The position numbers and the translations under genes were made by a program. From Anomaloglossus baeobatrachus (Eukaryota > Chordata > Amphibia > Anura > Aromobatidae), in NCBI RefSeq assembly GCF_048569485.1, contig NC_134354.1, positions 333,137,143-333,201,142 of the forward strand: a DNA stretch of 64,000 nucleotides, written 5' to 3'. Shown here one piece after another: positions 45,562 to 56,250 of this stretch. Numbering within the stretch: position 1 is the first letter of the stretch; each line of letters opens with the position of its first letter. The notes below the pieces were generated by a model that made no database searches, was not told the DNA's origin, and saw only the letters and a program-made list of their open reading frames with translations.

Positions 45562-48500
45562 GTACCCCCCCCCCCACGCCCCCCTCCCCGCAACCGGGAC
45601 ATGAAGGCACGGATCAGAGGAGTGCCCACGTTCTCCCTGGGCTCCCAGGACCTATCCTCAGGACCATACCCCTCCCAGTCCACCAGGAAGAACTGCCGAC
45701 CACGTACGGTCTTCATGGCCACGATATCTCTTACCGCATAGATGTCGTCCTCAGCAATAGGAGGAGGAGCCGGACTGGCGGCAGCGGAGAAGGGACCAAG
45801 GACAACCGGCTTGAGCAGAGAGACGTGGAAGGAGTTGGGTATTCTCATTGTGGCCGGGAGCTGCAGTTTGTAGGAGACCTCATTGATCTTGCCGAGGACT
45901 TTAAACGGCCCGATGTAGCGAGGTCCCAGCTTGTAGGATGGTATCTTCAGTCGGATGTACTTGGAAGCAAGCCAGACGAGATCTCCCGGAGAGAAACACG
46001 GAGGATCTAGGCGTCTCTTGTCCGCGTGTCTCTTCATCCGCAGGGTTGCCCGTGCAAGGGACGCCTTAACTGAGTCCCAAATGGTAGTAAAGTCACGGAG
46101 TACTGCATCAGCAGCAGGGATGTCCGAGGACGAGGATACAGGCAATGGGACAGACGGCTGAAGTCCGTAGACGACATGGAAGGGAGAACTGGAGGAGGAC
46201 TCACTGACGTGGTGATTATGGGAGAATTCTGCCCAAGGAAGAAGCGTGGACCAATCGTCATGATGGGCGTTCACGTAGTGACGTAAGAAAGAGGTCAATA
46301 TCTGATTGATCCGTTCCACTTGGCCGTTCGACTGAGGGTGGTAGGCCGAAGAGAAGTCCAGGGTCACTCCCAGATGTTTGCAGAGAGCCCTCCAGAAGCG
46401 GGAGGTGAACTGAGTTCCTCTGTCGGACACTATATGTGATGGAAAGCCATGCAAGCGGAAGATGTGCTGTATATAGGCGTCCGCGAGTTCCTGAGCAGAG
46501 GGCAGTCCAGCCATAGGAACGAAATGGGCCATTTTAGAGAACCGATCCACCACGACCCATATGACTGTGTGTCCGGAGGACAAAGGCAAGTCCGTAATAA
46601 AGTCCATCGCTATGTGTTGCCAGGGAACTGAGGGTATGGGCAGAGGCAGAAGACGGCCGTATGGCAGGTGTTTGGGTGTCTTGTTCCTGGCACAGGAGGA
46701 GCAGGCAGAGACAAAAGAGGCGACGTCCGTGCGCAGGGATGGCCACCAGTAATGACGTACAATAGCGCTCCATGTTTTCTTCTGACCTGCATGACCGGCT
46801 GTTTTCGAGGCATGGCCCCAGTGTAACACTTTTTGCCTGTCAGTCTCAGAGACATAAGTCTTCCCAGGTGGTATCTGGGCCAGGGTGACAGGAGCCACCG
46901 GGATAATCTTACTTGGACAGATGATGGGTTGAGAAGTCTCTTCCTCCTGTTCCACGGGCACGAAAGACCTAGACAAGGCATCAGCGCGTACATTCTTGTT
47001 CGCGGGTCGGAAATGAAGCTGGAAGTCGAACCGGGCAAAGAACAAGGACCACCTGGCTTGCCGTGGGTTCAGTCGCTGAGCAGTCCGCAGGTATTCCAGG
47101 TTTTTGTGGTCCGTGTAAACAATGACAGGGTACACTGCTCCTTCCAGAAGATAGCGCCATTCCTCCAGAGCCAGTTTGACCGCCAATAGCTCTCGGTCAC
47201 CGATGGTGTAATTGCGTTCAGGCGCGGAGAAGCTCTTGGAGAAGAAACCGCACGTCACCATCTTCCCGGAGGAGGACTTCTGCATGAGCACTGCTCCGGC
47301 TCCCGAGGAGGAGGCATCCACCTCCAAGGTGAATTGGCGGTTTAACTCTGGACGGTGGAGTACAGGAGAGGAGGCAAAGGCTCGCTTTAGAGCGCCAAAC
47401 GCGGCGTCGGCCGCAGGTGACCAGTCCTTTGGATTAGCCCCCTTCTTGGTCAAGGCGGAGAGAGGAGCAGTCAGAGCCGAGAAGTGAGGAATGAACTGGC
47501 GGTAATAGTTAGCGAATCCCAGAAAGCGTTGGATTGCCTTCAGTCCAGAAGGAGGAGGCCAGTTGAGAATGGAGGTGACCTTCTTGGGATCCATCTGCAG
47601 TCCGGTTTCGGTGATGAGGTACCCCAGGAAGGGGAGAGAAGACTGTTCGAAGACGCACTTCTCCTACTTGGCGTACAGACGATTCTCTCTCAGTCTTTGT
47701 AGAACCAGTTGCACGTTCTCTCGGTGGGTCTGGAAGTCCGGAGAGAAGACAAGGATGTCATCCAGATATACCACCACACAGACGTAGAGGAGGTCCCGAA
47801 ACACATCGTTCACTAATTCTTGGAAGACTGCTGGTGCGTTGCACAGGCCGAAGGGCATCACGCAGTATTCATAGTGCCCATCGCGAGTGTTGAACGCGGT
47901 CTTCCATTCATCTCCTGAGCGGATACGGACCAGGTTGTAGGCACCCCGAAGATCCAACTTGGTGAACACACGAGCTCCTCTGAGCCGATCAAACAATTCG
48001 GGGATGAGCGGCAGGGGGTACTTGTTTTTCACGGTGATTAGGTTCAGTCCCCGGTAGTCTATACATGGGCGTAGGTCACCCTCTTTCTTCTTTACGAAGA
48101 AGCCTGCTCCAGCAGGAGAGGAGGATCTCCGGATGAATCCCTTAGCCAGGCTCTCTGTGATGTACGTAGACATGGCCCTTGTTTCGGCTGGAGACAGTGG
48201 ATATATCCGTCCTCGAGGTGGTGTAGTTCCCGGGAGCAGGTCAATGGCACAATCGTAAGGACGATGTGGCGGAAGTACTTCGGACTCCTTCTTATCAAAG
48301 ACGTCCACGAAGGACCAATAGGCTGAGGGCAGTCCCGGTAGGGACTCGGGAACCGGAGGTCGCCGGATAGGTTGTATGGTCTTCAGACACCTCTCATGGC
48401 AAGAAGACCCCCATCGAGTGATATCGCCAGTGCCCCAGCTGACTGAAGGCTCGTGTGTCCGCAACCAGGGAAGACCCAGCAGGATTTGATGTGACATATG

Positions 48501-48872
48501 TGGGAGGACGTAGAGAGCGATGTTCTCGGTGTGCAGAGCATCGATACGCAGTTCAAGCGGCTTGGTGATCCAGGAGATGGTGTCAGAGAGGGGTCTCCCA
48601 TCCACAGAGGCAATCACCAGAGGTTTGGCGAGTGGAGTAACAGACACCTGATACTTGTCCACCGTGGCCTGCTGGATGAAATTGCCTGCTGCCCCAGAAT
48701 CGAGGTACGCCTCAGCCGTAAACCGCGTCTCTCCCGTTGTCACTTGCACAGTCCATGTAACTGGGTCTGAGAGAGTCCCAGCACCTAGGGTGGCCTCTCC
48801 TACCAACCCTAGGCTTTGGAGTTTCCCGGCCTCTCTGGACAGGCGCGTAGCAGGTGTGTGCCCTCTCCGCAA
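45282..48872 (-). mobile_element. pol region of the young chromovirus
   Basis: Domains on the - strand, in order: aspartic protease ([10 protein letters not shown], about 48,700), reverse transcriptase ([15 protein letters not shown], then YLDDILVFS near 47,770), RNase H (LEVDASSSGAGAVL near 47,330), integrase zinc region (HAGQ...CSSCARNK near 46,750) and core (MDFITDLP, SDRGTQF, HPQSNGQVERINQ; 46,600-46,320), and chromodomain (FLVDWEGYGPEDRSWEP, about 45,630-45,740). A Pro/Ser-rich tail extends into the LTR. Nearly whole, with about one break. RT and integrase would act in the particle and nucleus; the chromodomain would bind modified histone to steer insertion. Confidence 0.94.
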
Positions 48873-49741
48873 TAAAAGCAGACACCCTTGGCGAGCCGCT
48901 CTGCTCGACGTTGCACACGGTCGATCTGCATGGGCTCATGGACGGAGACACCAGAGGCCGTTGACTGGAGTACGGCGGGCTTCTGTGGAGGAGAGGAATG
49001 CCGTACCGGACGTCTCTCACGGGACACCTCTTTGGACCGCTCCTGAAAGCGTATGTCCACTCGAGTCGCTAGGGTAATCAGGGCGTCCAGGGTGGACGGT
49101 ACGTCACGTCCAGCCAGCTCATCTTTGATTCGACCCGATAGTCCTTCCCAGAAGGCGGCGGTTAGGGCCTCGTTATTCCACCCGAGTTCTGAAGCCAAGG
49201 TGCGGAAACGGATGGCGTATTGACCCACCGTCAGTGTTCCCTGACGTAACCGGAGAAGAGATGACGCAGACGCGGAGGCGCGTCCGGGTTCGTCAAAGGT
49301 GCTGCGAAAGGCCTGCAGAAACTCCTGGAGGTTCTTGGTCATAGGTTCCTCCTTCTCCCACAAGGGGTTCAGCCACGCCAGTGCCTCGCCCTCTAGGTGA
49401 GACATGATGAAGGCGACCTTGGCTTGGTCGGAGGCAAACAGATGTGGCAGCTGCGTGAAATGGAGGGAGCATTGGTTTATAAACCCCCTGCAGGTCTTGG
49501 GATCTCCGGCGTACCGGGGTGGTGAGGCCAAACGCAGTCTGGAAGCATCCGAAGAGGCAGCCACGGGAGCGGGGGTCGTGGCTTGACTAGTGGAGGCCCG
49601 GGTCGCTGCAGATGTGACCGAGGCTTGTAGCGTGTTCAAGCGGGCGTCCACGGAGGTCATAAAATTCAGCATGCGGGTCTGGACTTCACGCTGGCGTTGG
49701 AGTTCCTCCTGCAAGGCCGCTAGTGCTTCGGCGGGATCCAT
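48809..49741 (-). mobile_element. gag of the young chromovirus
   Basis: A 310-residue open frame. It begins MDPAEALAALQEELQRQREV with a likely coiled coil, has the capsid-like region FINQCSLHF...KVAFIMSHLEGEALAW typical of Ty3/Gypsy Gag, and ends with a CCHC zinc knuckle ([14 protein letters not shown]). It would form particles around the element RNA. Its end overlaps the start of the pol frame, which lies in another frame, consistent with the frameshifting this group is known to use. Confidence 0.93.
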
Positions 49742-49752
49742 GGCCTGTTCTT
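49742..49752 (-). promoter_or_regulatory. Primer-binding site, self-priming type
   Basis: On the - strand AAGAACAGGCC begins two bases after the LTR end. It is not a TGG-starting tRNA-type site. It is perfectly complementary over 11 nt to GGCCTGTTCTT at 50,175-50,165, the predicted first bases of the element's own RNA. Tf1 of fission yeast is known to prime reverse transcription from its own RNA 5' end by an 11-nt match, and related vertebrate elements are thought to do the same. Confidence 0.8.
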
Positions 49753-49754
49753 AC

Positions 49755-50530
49755 TGTTAGGGCCAGATGGACGGGTAGACCCTGGAGGTGGATCCACTGG
49801 GCCGAACTCCCGGATGAGGGAAAGGAGTCCGGTAGCCGGAGCACTTTAGGTAGCAGGGCAGTCCGTGCACTGGGAGAAAATGGAGAAGTCCCTGGGACCA
49901 CGAGGTCACTGATGGTGGTCCGGGTGACGGAGCTCAGGTTCGGAAGCCGTGATGGTGTCAGGCAGGGTCCGGAACCGTTGGAGCGAGATGACGGGTCACC
50001 GCAGGGATCCGAGATGGTACGGACTGTCAGGATGGCAGATGGGCAGCGTTCGGGGTTCGAGGTACCGCAGGACCGGATGGCGATGCAGGATCGGCTCTAG
50101 AAGACAGAGAGGTAAGTATCTCACAGAGTACAAGGAGACCTGACTCCTAGCTTGGGAAAACACGAAGAACAGGCCCCGCTCCCTTGGACATTAACCCCCT
50201 ATATACCCTGTACCTGTGTGCATCATTTCCTGTTAGTGGACACTGGCCCTTTAAGAAAGGGTCAGTGACCGCGCGCGCGCCCTAATGCGCATGCGCGCGG
50301 CCCGGGTGCCAGAAGCCAGGGAAGGAAGCTGAGAGGAGGATGCAGGGGAGCCGGCCAGGACCTGGGAAGCCGTCGGGCGCCGGGAGCGGAGACCAGGGGG
50401 CCTGGGAAGGACGGGCACCAGAGGCTGGAGAGCGGGGAGCGTGGCAGGTGAGCCGGGGAGCGGAGCTGAGGACCCGGGGAGCGGAGCAGAGGACCCGGGG
50501 AGGGGAGGCGAGGACCCGGGGAGTGTGACA
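49755..50530 (-). mobile_element. 5' LTR of the young chromovirus
   Basis: On the - strand, U3 carries a palindromic TGCGCATGCGCG (50,286-50,297), which fits the NRF-1 consensus, then a TATATA box (50,200-50,205). About 30 bases below the box lies GGCCTGTTCTT (50,175 down to 50,165), the likely start of the transcript. The LTR ends GGGCCCTAACA... on the - strand (TGTTAGGGCC on the + strand). Confidence 0.92.
50165..50205 (-). promoter_or_regulatory. LTR promoter: TATA box and predicted start
   Basis: TATATA at 50,205-50,200 (- strand) and predicted initiation at about 50,175, 30 bases downstream, the standard spacing. The start is supported independently by the 11-nt match to the primer-binding site. 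The start itself is inferred. Confidence 0.7.
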
Positions 50531-50749
50531 TAATAGTGCCTCAGGAATAACACAATCACTATAAACCTAGGTTTGCATAGAGCAGTTGGTTAAAGTAGAC
50601 AGGGGTAGATCCCTAAAAAGGTTGTCTGTATTTGCATAGTTTTTAGTTCACAGGCTTATTCGATTCAAAAATAAGCAAAAAGAGAAAGGATGCACAGCCT
50701 GCAGATAATAATGCTAATAGTGCTGGAGAGTGCTATAATACCAAGCAAA
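50531..50749. other. Spacer beginning with the TAATA duplication
   Basis: 50,531-50,535 is the right target duplication of the young chromovirus. The rest is unassigned AT-rich sequence leading into the Penelope-like arm. Confidence 0.6.
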
Positions 50750-51132
50750 ATATAGAAGCAAGGAAGCAACAAAGCGCTCGGTTTATAATAATAGCACTTA
50801 GAATAAAGTTACATCATTTTTATTTGTGAAATATATTAAAATCAGCCCATGAAGCGCACATCCATAGTGCAATGATTACAGAAAATACCAAGCCCAATCC
50901 TTAAAAAAAGTAAGATCTGCGATCCGACAAGGGCAGGAAAAATGAGTTTAGCGTGGCCCTCGACAGCCATGCTGAGCTCATTGTTCCAACCCTTAAACAA
51001 CCTGTGCAAAATGAGCAGTGGGCAAAAACATACGGTAGATAAATTCATACAGCTATACAAAACACAGTGTGAAACTATAGGGGATAATAATTAAATTCTG
51101 CCAGTAGTACAAGTCTAGACCACGAAAAAATA

Positions 51133-51206
51133 TACTACTCAAAAAAAAGGGAACACTTAAACAACAGAATGGTATTTTAGTGTTCCCTTTATTTTTTTGA
51201 GCAGTA
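51133..51206. mobile_element. Tiny Tc1/mariner-type MITE, 74 bp
   Basis: TACTACTCAAAAAAAAGGGA and, inverted, TTTTTTTGAGCAGTA with AGTGTTCCC, flanked by TA at 51,131-51,132 and 51,207-51,208. The inverted repeats leave only about 20 bases between them: an extreme internal deletion. Confidence 0.85.
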
Positions 51207-51419
51207 TATATTCAAAAACCCACATATAAATTCAGTATACACTCACTTAAATAATAACATGGTTAATGTACATTGAACAGAGGTGGATAAGGTTCATGCA
51301 ACCTGACCCACCCCTATATAATTCATGCAAAAGTGAGCAGAAGGTAATTAACACAGACTATTTTACCAATAGTACTTATATGGATTCCAAACAGTAAAGT
51401 ATCTACATAGAAAATCCTA

Positions 51420-52348
51420 TGTAAAACGGCTAGGGGAGACAGTGGTAGTTGTCTGCAGGGGATACCAGGCCGCAGTGCAGCCGCCCGGTAACCCCTTGGC
51501 TCTTGGTTGCCGCTGCACTGCAAGGATGCTTTCGCCGCAGTCCATTCTTTCTCTGAGTTAATAAAGCAGACACCAGTATATTTTCTTTAAACAACCAAAC
51601 TTTACTGTTCTTCAATACAGGGATTTATTCCATTCGCATAAGATGGGCACCGCTTCTGGTCACGATCGAGTTCCCTCCAAACTCCACTTCAACAGTTAAT
51701 TTACTGGCCGACCACTTTCCTGGCACCTGGGCTCCATCGGACACCCCTAGGTCCCTCATTCTCCCGTCTGACGTCACGCTACACAAACCAATTCAAATAG
51801 TCCTTAAACCTATCCTTCCACCCACAGGGATTAGCTTGCGCTTTGGAAGGACTACGTACGACATCAATCCTCTGTTTGTGCTTTTGGCTAGGACCCACCC
51901 TCCTCTGTTAAGGGCCCACTGATCTTCAGTCACGCAGAGGATTTCTTTAGGTTTCCTTATCCAGGAAAGAACGGACGCTACCCCAACCAACTGGACTAAA
52001 CCCAGCTTCTGGGGAAACACAGTCCTCTTAAGAGCAGGACCCAGCCTGTCCGGGATCAAAGGGTTGACCCTTAGGATCTAGAATTAATAGAATATTAAGG
52101 CCTCTTGTCTCTATTTCCTCCTAGGGACTCTCCTACCCTCCTTCTGCATCCTGTCTTATTTATACCCTATCCCCCTCCCTTCACTTAACCCTTGTTCTGC
52201 CTAACCAAGTGCCAGGGCAGCCGTCACAGACCCTCATTGCCACCTGGTGGCCATTTACAAAATACACAATACATTTTACTACAGCAGATAAACCTTTCTG
52301 TGTGCCGGCTACTTCTGCAGGGGGTGGCGTAGCCTTGACCCCCCTACA
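51420..52348 (-). mobile_element. Solo LTR-like element, 929 bp, duplication CCTA
   Basis: Starts TGTAAAACGGC and ends CCCCCCTACA, with CCTA at 51,416-51,419 and 52,349-52,352. The uninterrupted flank is visible in the opposite arm of the Penelope-like structure (GTAGGATGTTTTACGTAGAT on the other strand). On the - strand it has a TATAAATAAG box near 52,163 and AATAAA near 51,628, the order expected in an LTR. No internal coding region, so probably a solo LTR. Confidence 0.8.
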
Positions 52349-52386
52349 CCTACATAAACTTAATTAAATGATAATGGCATGGCTAA

Positions 52387-53252
52387 AGGTCCAGTCACAC
52401 TAAGCAACTTACCAGCGATCCCAACAACGATAGGGATCGCTGGTAAGTTGCTAGGAGGTTGCTGGTGAGATGTCACACTGCAACGCTCCAGCGATCCCAC
52501 CAGCAACCTGACCTGGCAGGGATCGCTGGAGCGTCGCTACACGAGTTGCTGGTGAGCTCACCAGCAACCAGTGACCAGCCTTCAGCGCCGCGTGGAAGAT
52601 GCTGCGCTTGGTAACTAAGGTAAATATCGGGTAACCAACCCGATATTTACCTTGGTTACCAGCTCACGCAGCTACACGTGCAGAGAGCAGGGAGCAGCGC
52701 ACACTGAGCGCTGACTCCCTGCTCTCCTAGTACAGCACACATCGGGTTAATTACCCGATGTGTGCTGCAGCTAAATGTGCACAGAGCAGGGAGCAGCGCA
52801 CAATGCTTAGCGCTGGCTCCCTGCTTTCCTAGCTACAGCACACATCGGGTTAATTAACCCGATGTGTCCTGCAGCTACATGTGCACAGAGCAGGAGCCGG
52901 CACTGACAGTGAGAGCGGCGGAGGCTGGTAACAAAGGTAAATATCGGGTAACCAAGGACAGGGCTTCTTGGTTACCCGATGTTTACATTGGTTACCAGCC
53001 TCCGCAGAAGCCGGCTCCTGCTGCCTGCACATTTAGTTGTTGCTGTCTCGCTGTCACACACAGCGATCTGTGCTTCACAGCAGGACAGCAACAACTAAAA
53101 AATGGCCCAGGACATTCAGCAACAACCAACGACCTTACAGCAGGGGCCAGGTTGTTGTTGGATGTCACACACAGCAACATCGCTAGCAACGTCACAAAAG
53201 TTGTTCGTTAGCAGCGATGTTGCTAGCGATGTTGCTTAGTGTGACAGGGCCT
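52387..53252. mobile_element. Harbinger-like MITE (CACACTAAGCAAC family), complete 866-bp copy
   Basis: Ends AGGTCCAGTCACACTAAGCA and GCTTAGTGTGACAGGGCCT; TAA at 52,384-52,386 and 53,253-53,255. The interior is a series of short inverted repeats (GGGTAACCAACCC, CACATCGGGTTAATTACCCG with its inverse). It is the longest undisturbed member and serves as the reference for the copies at 2,663 and 3,621. No transposase. Confidence 0.9.
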
Positions 53253-53299
53253 TAATACATACAGGATACAGGTGGACAAGGTGCATATAACCTGACCCG

Positions 53300-53335
53300 A
53301 CGAGCGTCTTTTAGAGCAGCTTCATCAGGGGTAAA
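53300..53335 (-). other. Hammerhead-ribozyme-like remnant
   Basis: On the - strand CCCCTGATGAAGCTGCTC is followed by TAAAAGACGCTCGTCGGG. The CUGAUGA box is intact and GCTGC could start stem II, but the partner GCAGC and the GAAA box are missing, so self-cleavage is not expected. Self-cleaving hammerheads of this look are known in Penelope-like elements. Confidence 0.45.
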
Positions 53336-54071
53336 GGCACCATTGTAGGATGTTTTACGTAGATACTTTACACCCTTTACTGTTTGGAATTCTTATAAGT
53401 ACTAACTGGTAAAATAGTCTGTTTTAATTACCTTCTTAATGGGTTATATAGGTTTGGGTGAACCTTATCCACCTCTGCTTAATGTGCATTAACCATGTTA
53501 TTATTTAAAGTGAGTGTATATTAAATTTTGTATGTGGGTTTTTGTATATATTTTTTTTTGTGGTCTAGAATTGTACTTCTGACTGAATTTGATTACTATT
53601 ACCTATAGTTTCACACTGCTTTGTATGCTGTATGAATTTATTACCCACTGCTCATTTTTGACAGACTATTTAAGGATTGGACTTAGTATTTTCTGTGATC
53701 ATTGCACTATGGATGTGCCCTTCTTGGGTTGATTTTAATATATTTCACAAATAAAAATTATATAATTTTATTCTTTGAGTGAATGCTATTATTATATACC
53801 AAGCACTTTGTTGGTTCCTTGCTGAACAACATAAGAACATCAGCTTAGTTATAAACCTGTACACCAATGAAATTTAAATTTAACACATAAGGGAAAAAGT
53901 AGAAGAGTTTTTTTTTATTCTATTTCCAAATTAGTTCAAATAAAATATTAAAATGGCAGTAAGAAGAGTCATTTACTATTCTGAAGATAATTCAAACTTC
54001 TCTCCTGCAGCTTTTTGAAAGGCCTAGACCTTGTACTTTACCCTGTGGGTGATACTACAGAGCATGTATTA

Positions 54072-54553
54072 GGCTGGGGCCACACGAGGATTACTGCAGT
54101 CCCCTCGCCTGACACTCGGCAAGTACAGCAGAGCCGAGTGTCATGCAAGTGTCCCTGCGACTGAGGTCCGATCGTGCGAGCGGACCTCATCTGCAGGGGG
54201 TGGGCCAGCGCTGAGGAGGGGCTGGTCGGTGCTGCGGATGGGAGGACCGGCACGGAGGAGGGGAGGGAGGGATTTATCTCCCTCTCTCCTCCGTAGCTGG
54301 CTATTGCCATTCTCGCACTGGTGTACCGCGAGTGCAGTGTGATTTTTCTCTCGCCTCATACACTTGAATGGGTGAGAGAGAAAACAGGATCGCATTACAG
54401 TCGCAGCATGCTACGATTGTTTTCTCGATCCGATTAGGGCTGAGAAAATAATCGCTCATAGGTGCTGACACACAGGCTAATATTGGTCAAAGTGGAATGC
54501 GATTTTTTATCGCACTCCACTCGCATCGATTTTCATGCCGTGTGGCTTAGGCC
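54072..54553. mobile_element. Harbinger-like MITE, 482 bp, TTA duplication
   Basis: Inverted ends GGCTGGGGCCACACG and CGTGTGGCTTAGGCC, with TTA at 54,069-54,071 and 54,554-54,556. Internal pairs such as CGAGTGTCA..TGACACTCGG add to its folding. No transposase. Confidence 0.82.
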
Positions 54554-54595
54554 TTATGCTACTTGTAGTGTCAACATAGTCTGCAGCCTTTTACA

Positions 54596-54790
54596 GACAT
54601 GATCATCACTGTCCCTATGAGGGCTCACAATCTAAATTCCCTATCAGTAGGTCTTTGGAGTGTGGGAAGGAACCCACAAAATCATGGGGAGAACATATAA
54701 ACTCCTTGCGGATGTTGGCCTTTGTGGCATTTGAGATCAGAACCCCAGTGCAGTAACACAACAGTACTAACCACTGAGCCACCATGCACA
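54596..54790 (-). repeat. tRNA-headed SINE with L2-like body
   Basis: Read on the - strand it starts GCATGGTGGCTCAGTGGTTA, an A-box-like Pol III promoter, followed by GGGGTTCTGATCTC, a decayed B box. Then come GGAGTTTATATGTTCTCCCC, GTGGGTTCCTTCCCACACTC and TAGATTGTGAGCCC, the body that precedes L2-type tails. Mobilised by an L2-clade RT. It is a SINE and not a working tRNA gene, because the cloverleaf is not complete. Confidence 0.75.
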
Positions 54791-55199
54791 ATATTTACAT
54801 ATAGACCAGAGGACTCAAACATGCGGCCTACAGGCTGCATGCAGCCCTCAGGCACTTGCCCCCTTGATCACGGTTGGTGCAGGGCCCACAGCCATCACTG
54901 CTTTCTTTCAGTTTAACGTTTTAGCAACACTGCGCAAAGTCAAGCTCTCTCAGCACTATTCCAATAGAAGCAACTGGCCAGTCAGAGGCAAGCAGCTGAT
55001 GCGTATAACGTCACCTACTTGCATCTGATTCGTCAGCGGCTGCCATTGGAATAGTGCACAGTGAGCTTGACTCTGCACGGCGGCAGCAAAACGTTCATCT
55101 GAATTTTAGATGAAATGCTGACAGCAGCCGTGATCGTCAAGGGGGCTCATGCTTACGGTCCATAAGAAGCAGGGTAGAGAACGCTGAGGGAATGCAGGA
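54791..55199. other. Unassigned stretch with a long inverted pair
   Basis: CTATTCCAATAGAAGCAACTG (near 54,956) to GCTGCCATTGGAATAG (near 55,040), together with CAAAGTCAAGCTC / GAGCTTGACTCTGC and CCTTGATCACGG / CCGTGATCGTCAAGG, suggest a small foldback element of about 54,860-55,145. No gene. Confidence 0.5.
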
Positions 55200-55269
55200 C
55201 AGGGGAGAAGAATGTGTGATAAGAAAGTGTGTGTGTAGAATGGCACAATAGGGGACCAGGATGGGAGAT

Positions 55270-55337
<68 letters not shown>

Positions 55338-55700
55338 ATGGCACAATAAGGGACCAGGATGGGACATTGCTAGTGTGTGTGTGGAATAGCACAATAGGGG
55401 ACCAAGATGGGACATTGCTCGTGTGTGTGTATGTGTGTGCGTGTGTGTAGAATGCCACAATAGGGGACCAGGATGGGACATTGCTACCAGAAGAGGATCA
55501 GTAAAGGGGACACTACTAAAAAAAAAGAGGACCTGGTTAGGCGCAAAAGTAAAAGGGGACAAGGACTGGCATTACTACAGGATGGGACACGGACACAGTA
55601 CTACAGGATGGGAACACGGATGGGTACATTACTACAGAATGGGGACCAGGATGGCAACATTAGTTCAAGAAGGTGAACAGGATGGGGCACATTACTAAAA
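55200..55700. repeat. TG-rich minisatellite with (GT)n microsatellite
   Basis: (GT)n runs at about 55,274-55,335, with shorter runs near 55,375 and 55,420. Each is followed by a unit reading AGAATGGCACAATAGGGGAC then CAGGATGGGACATTGCTA. Downstream the unit drifts to ACTACAGGATGGGAACACGG. No coding content. Confidence 0.9.
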
Positions 55701-56234
55701 GATGTTAGCCTAAATTACTATATGGGGCTAATTGTAAAACGATATTACTTACAAGAAAGGGATAAAATGTAAACAAAAAAGTAAATAAAGCATTACATTT
55801 TTTTACCATCATAAATAATATATATGTATATTTAAACGAAAAAAATGCCCGTTTGTTATAATAAACGAGCACAAAAATTTCAAAAACAGCGATCCAAAGG
55901 CGTAGAGAAAAAAATATGGTACCAATAAAAGTGTCACTTTGTACCCCCCAAGTTATTTTTTTTCTATGTGCGGCCCTTATAACCAGCTGAGTTTGAGACC
56001 CCTGATATAGAATGAAGGTATAAGAAATGATGTCATGTAAGTTTACTGTGCCTGTCCCATTCGGGGTTTACACAGAGAAGTATTATTCTTATTGACACTG
56101 ATTCTAACAGCCTGTGTTATAGCTGTGAGCTGAATTCATAGTTCTTCAGGCTTCAGAAATGAAATCTCCCAGCATTTCCTGCTCATCAAGAGCTTTACAT
56201 TCTGGAGATGTTTTGTCTTTCAGCATCTTTCTAT
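55701..56234. other. Unassigned stretch
   Basis: AT-rich start, then no recognised feature. The last bases include the left target duplication of the following insert. Confidence 0.4.
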
Positions 56235-56250
56235 CCAAATAAGTGAATAA

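Larger units (their letters stand above)
44786..50530 (-). mobile_element. Young Ty3/Gypsy chromovirus (Tf1/sushi type), almost whole
   Basis: Two 776-bp LTRs (44,786-45,561 and 49,755-50,530) differ at about four positions (0.5%) and are flanked by the 5-bp duplication TAATA (44,781-44,785; 50,531-50,535). Between them on the - strand lie gag, then pol with protease, RT, RNase H, integrase and a chromodomain. The gag start codon is only about 15 bases from the 5' LTR. The element looks nearly whole, with about one break in pol. The low LTR divergence implies insertion within the last few million years at ordinary vertebrate rates (inference). Confidence 0.95.
50750..53815. mobile_element. 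Penelope-like structure with inverted arms, holding three other insertions
   Basis: The left arm (about 50,750-51,419) and right arm (about 53,343-53,815) are inverted copies, diverged: TTTTTATTTGTGAAATATAT against its complement near 53,740, and ATAGTGCAATGATTACAGAA against TTCTGTGATCATTGCACTAT. Between the arms, a hammerhead-like CCCCTGATGAAGCTGCTC lies on the - strand near 53,331. A TG...CA repeat (51,420-52,348), a MITE (52,387-53,252) and an 74-bp MITE (51,133-51,206) are inserted. No RT frame. Penelope-like is inferred from structure. Confidence 0.55.

Noticed and set aside
54740-54790. Possible tRNA gene
   Set aside because: Only decayed A- and B-box-like strings within a SINE head; no complete cloverleaf or anticodon arm.
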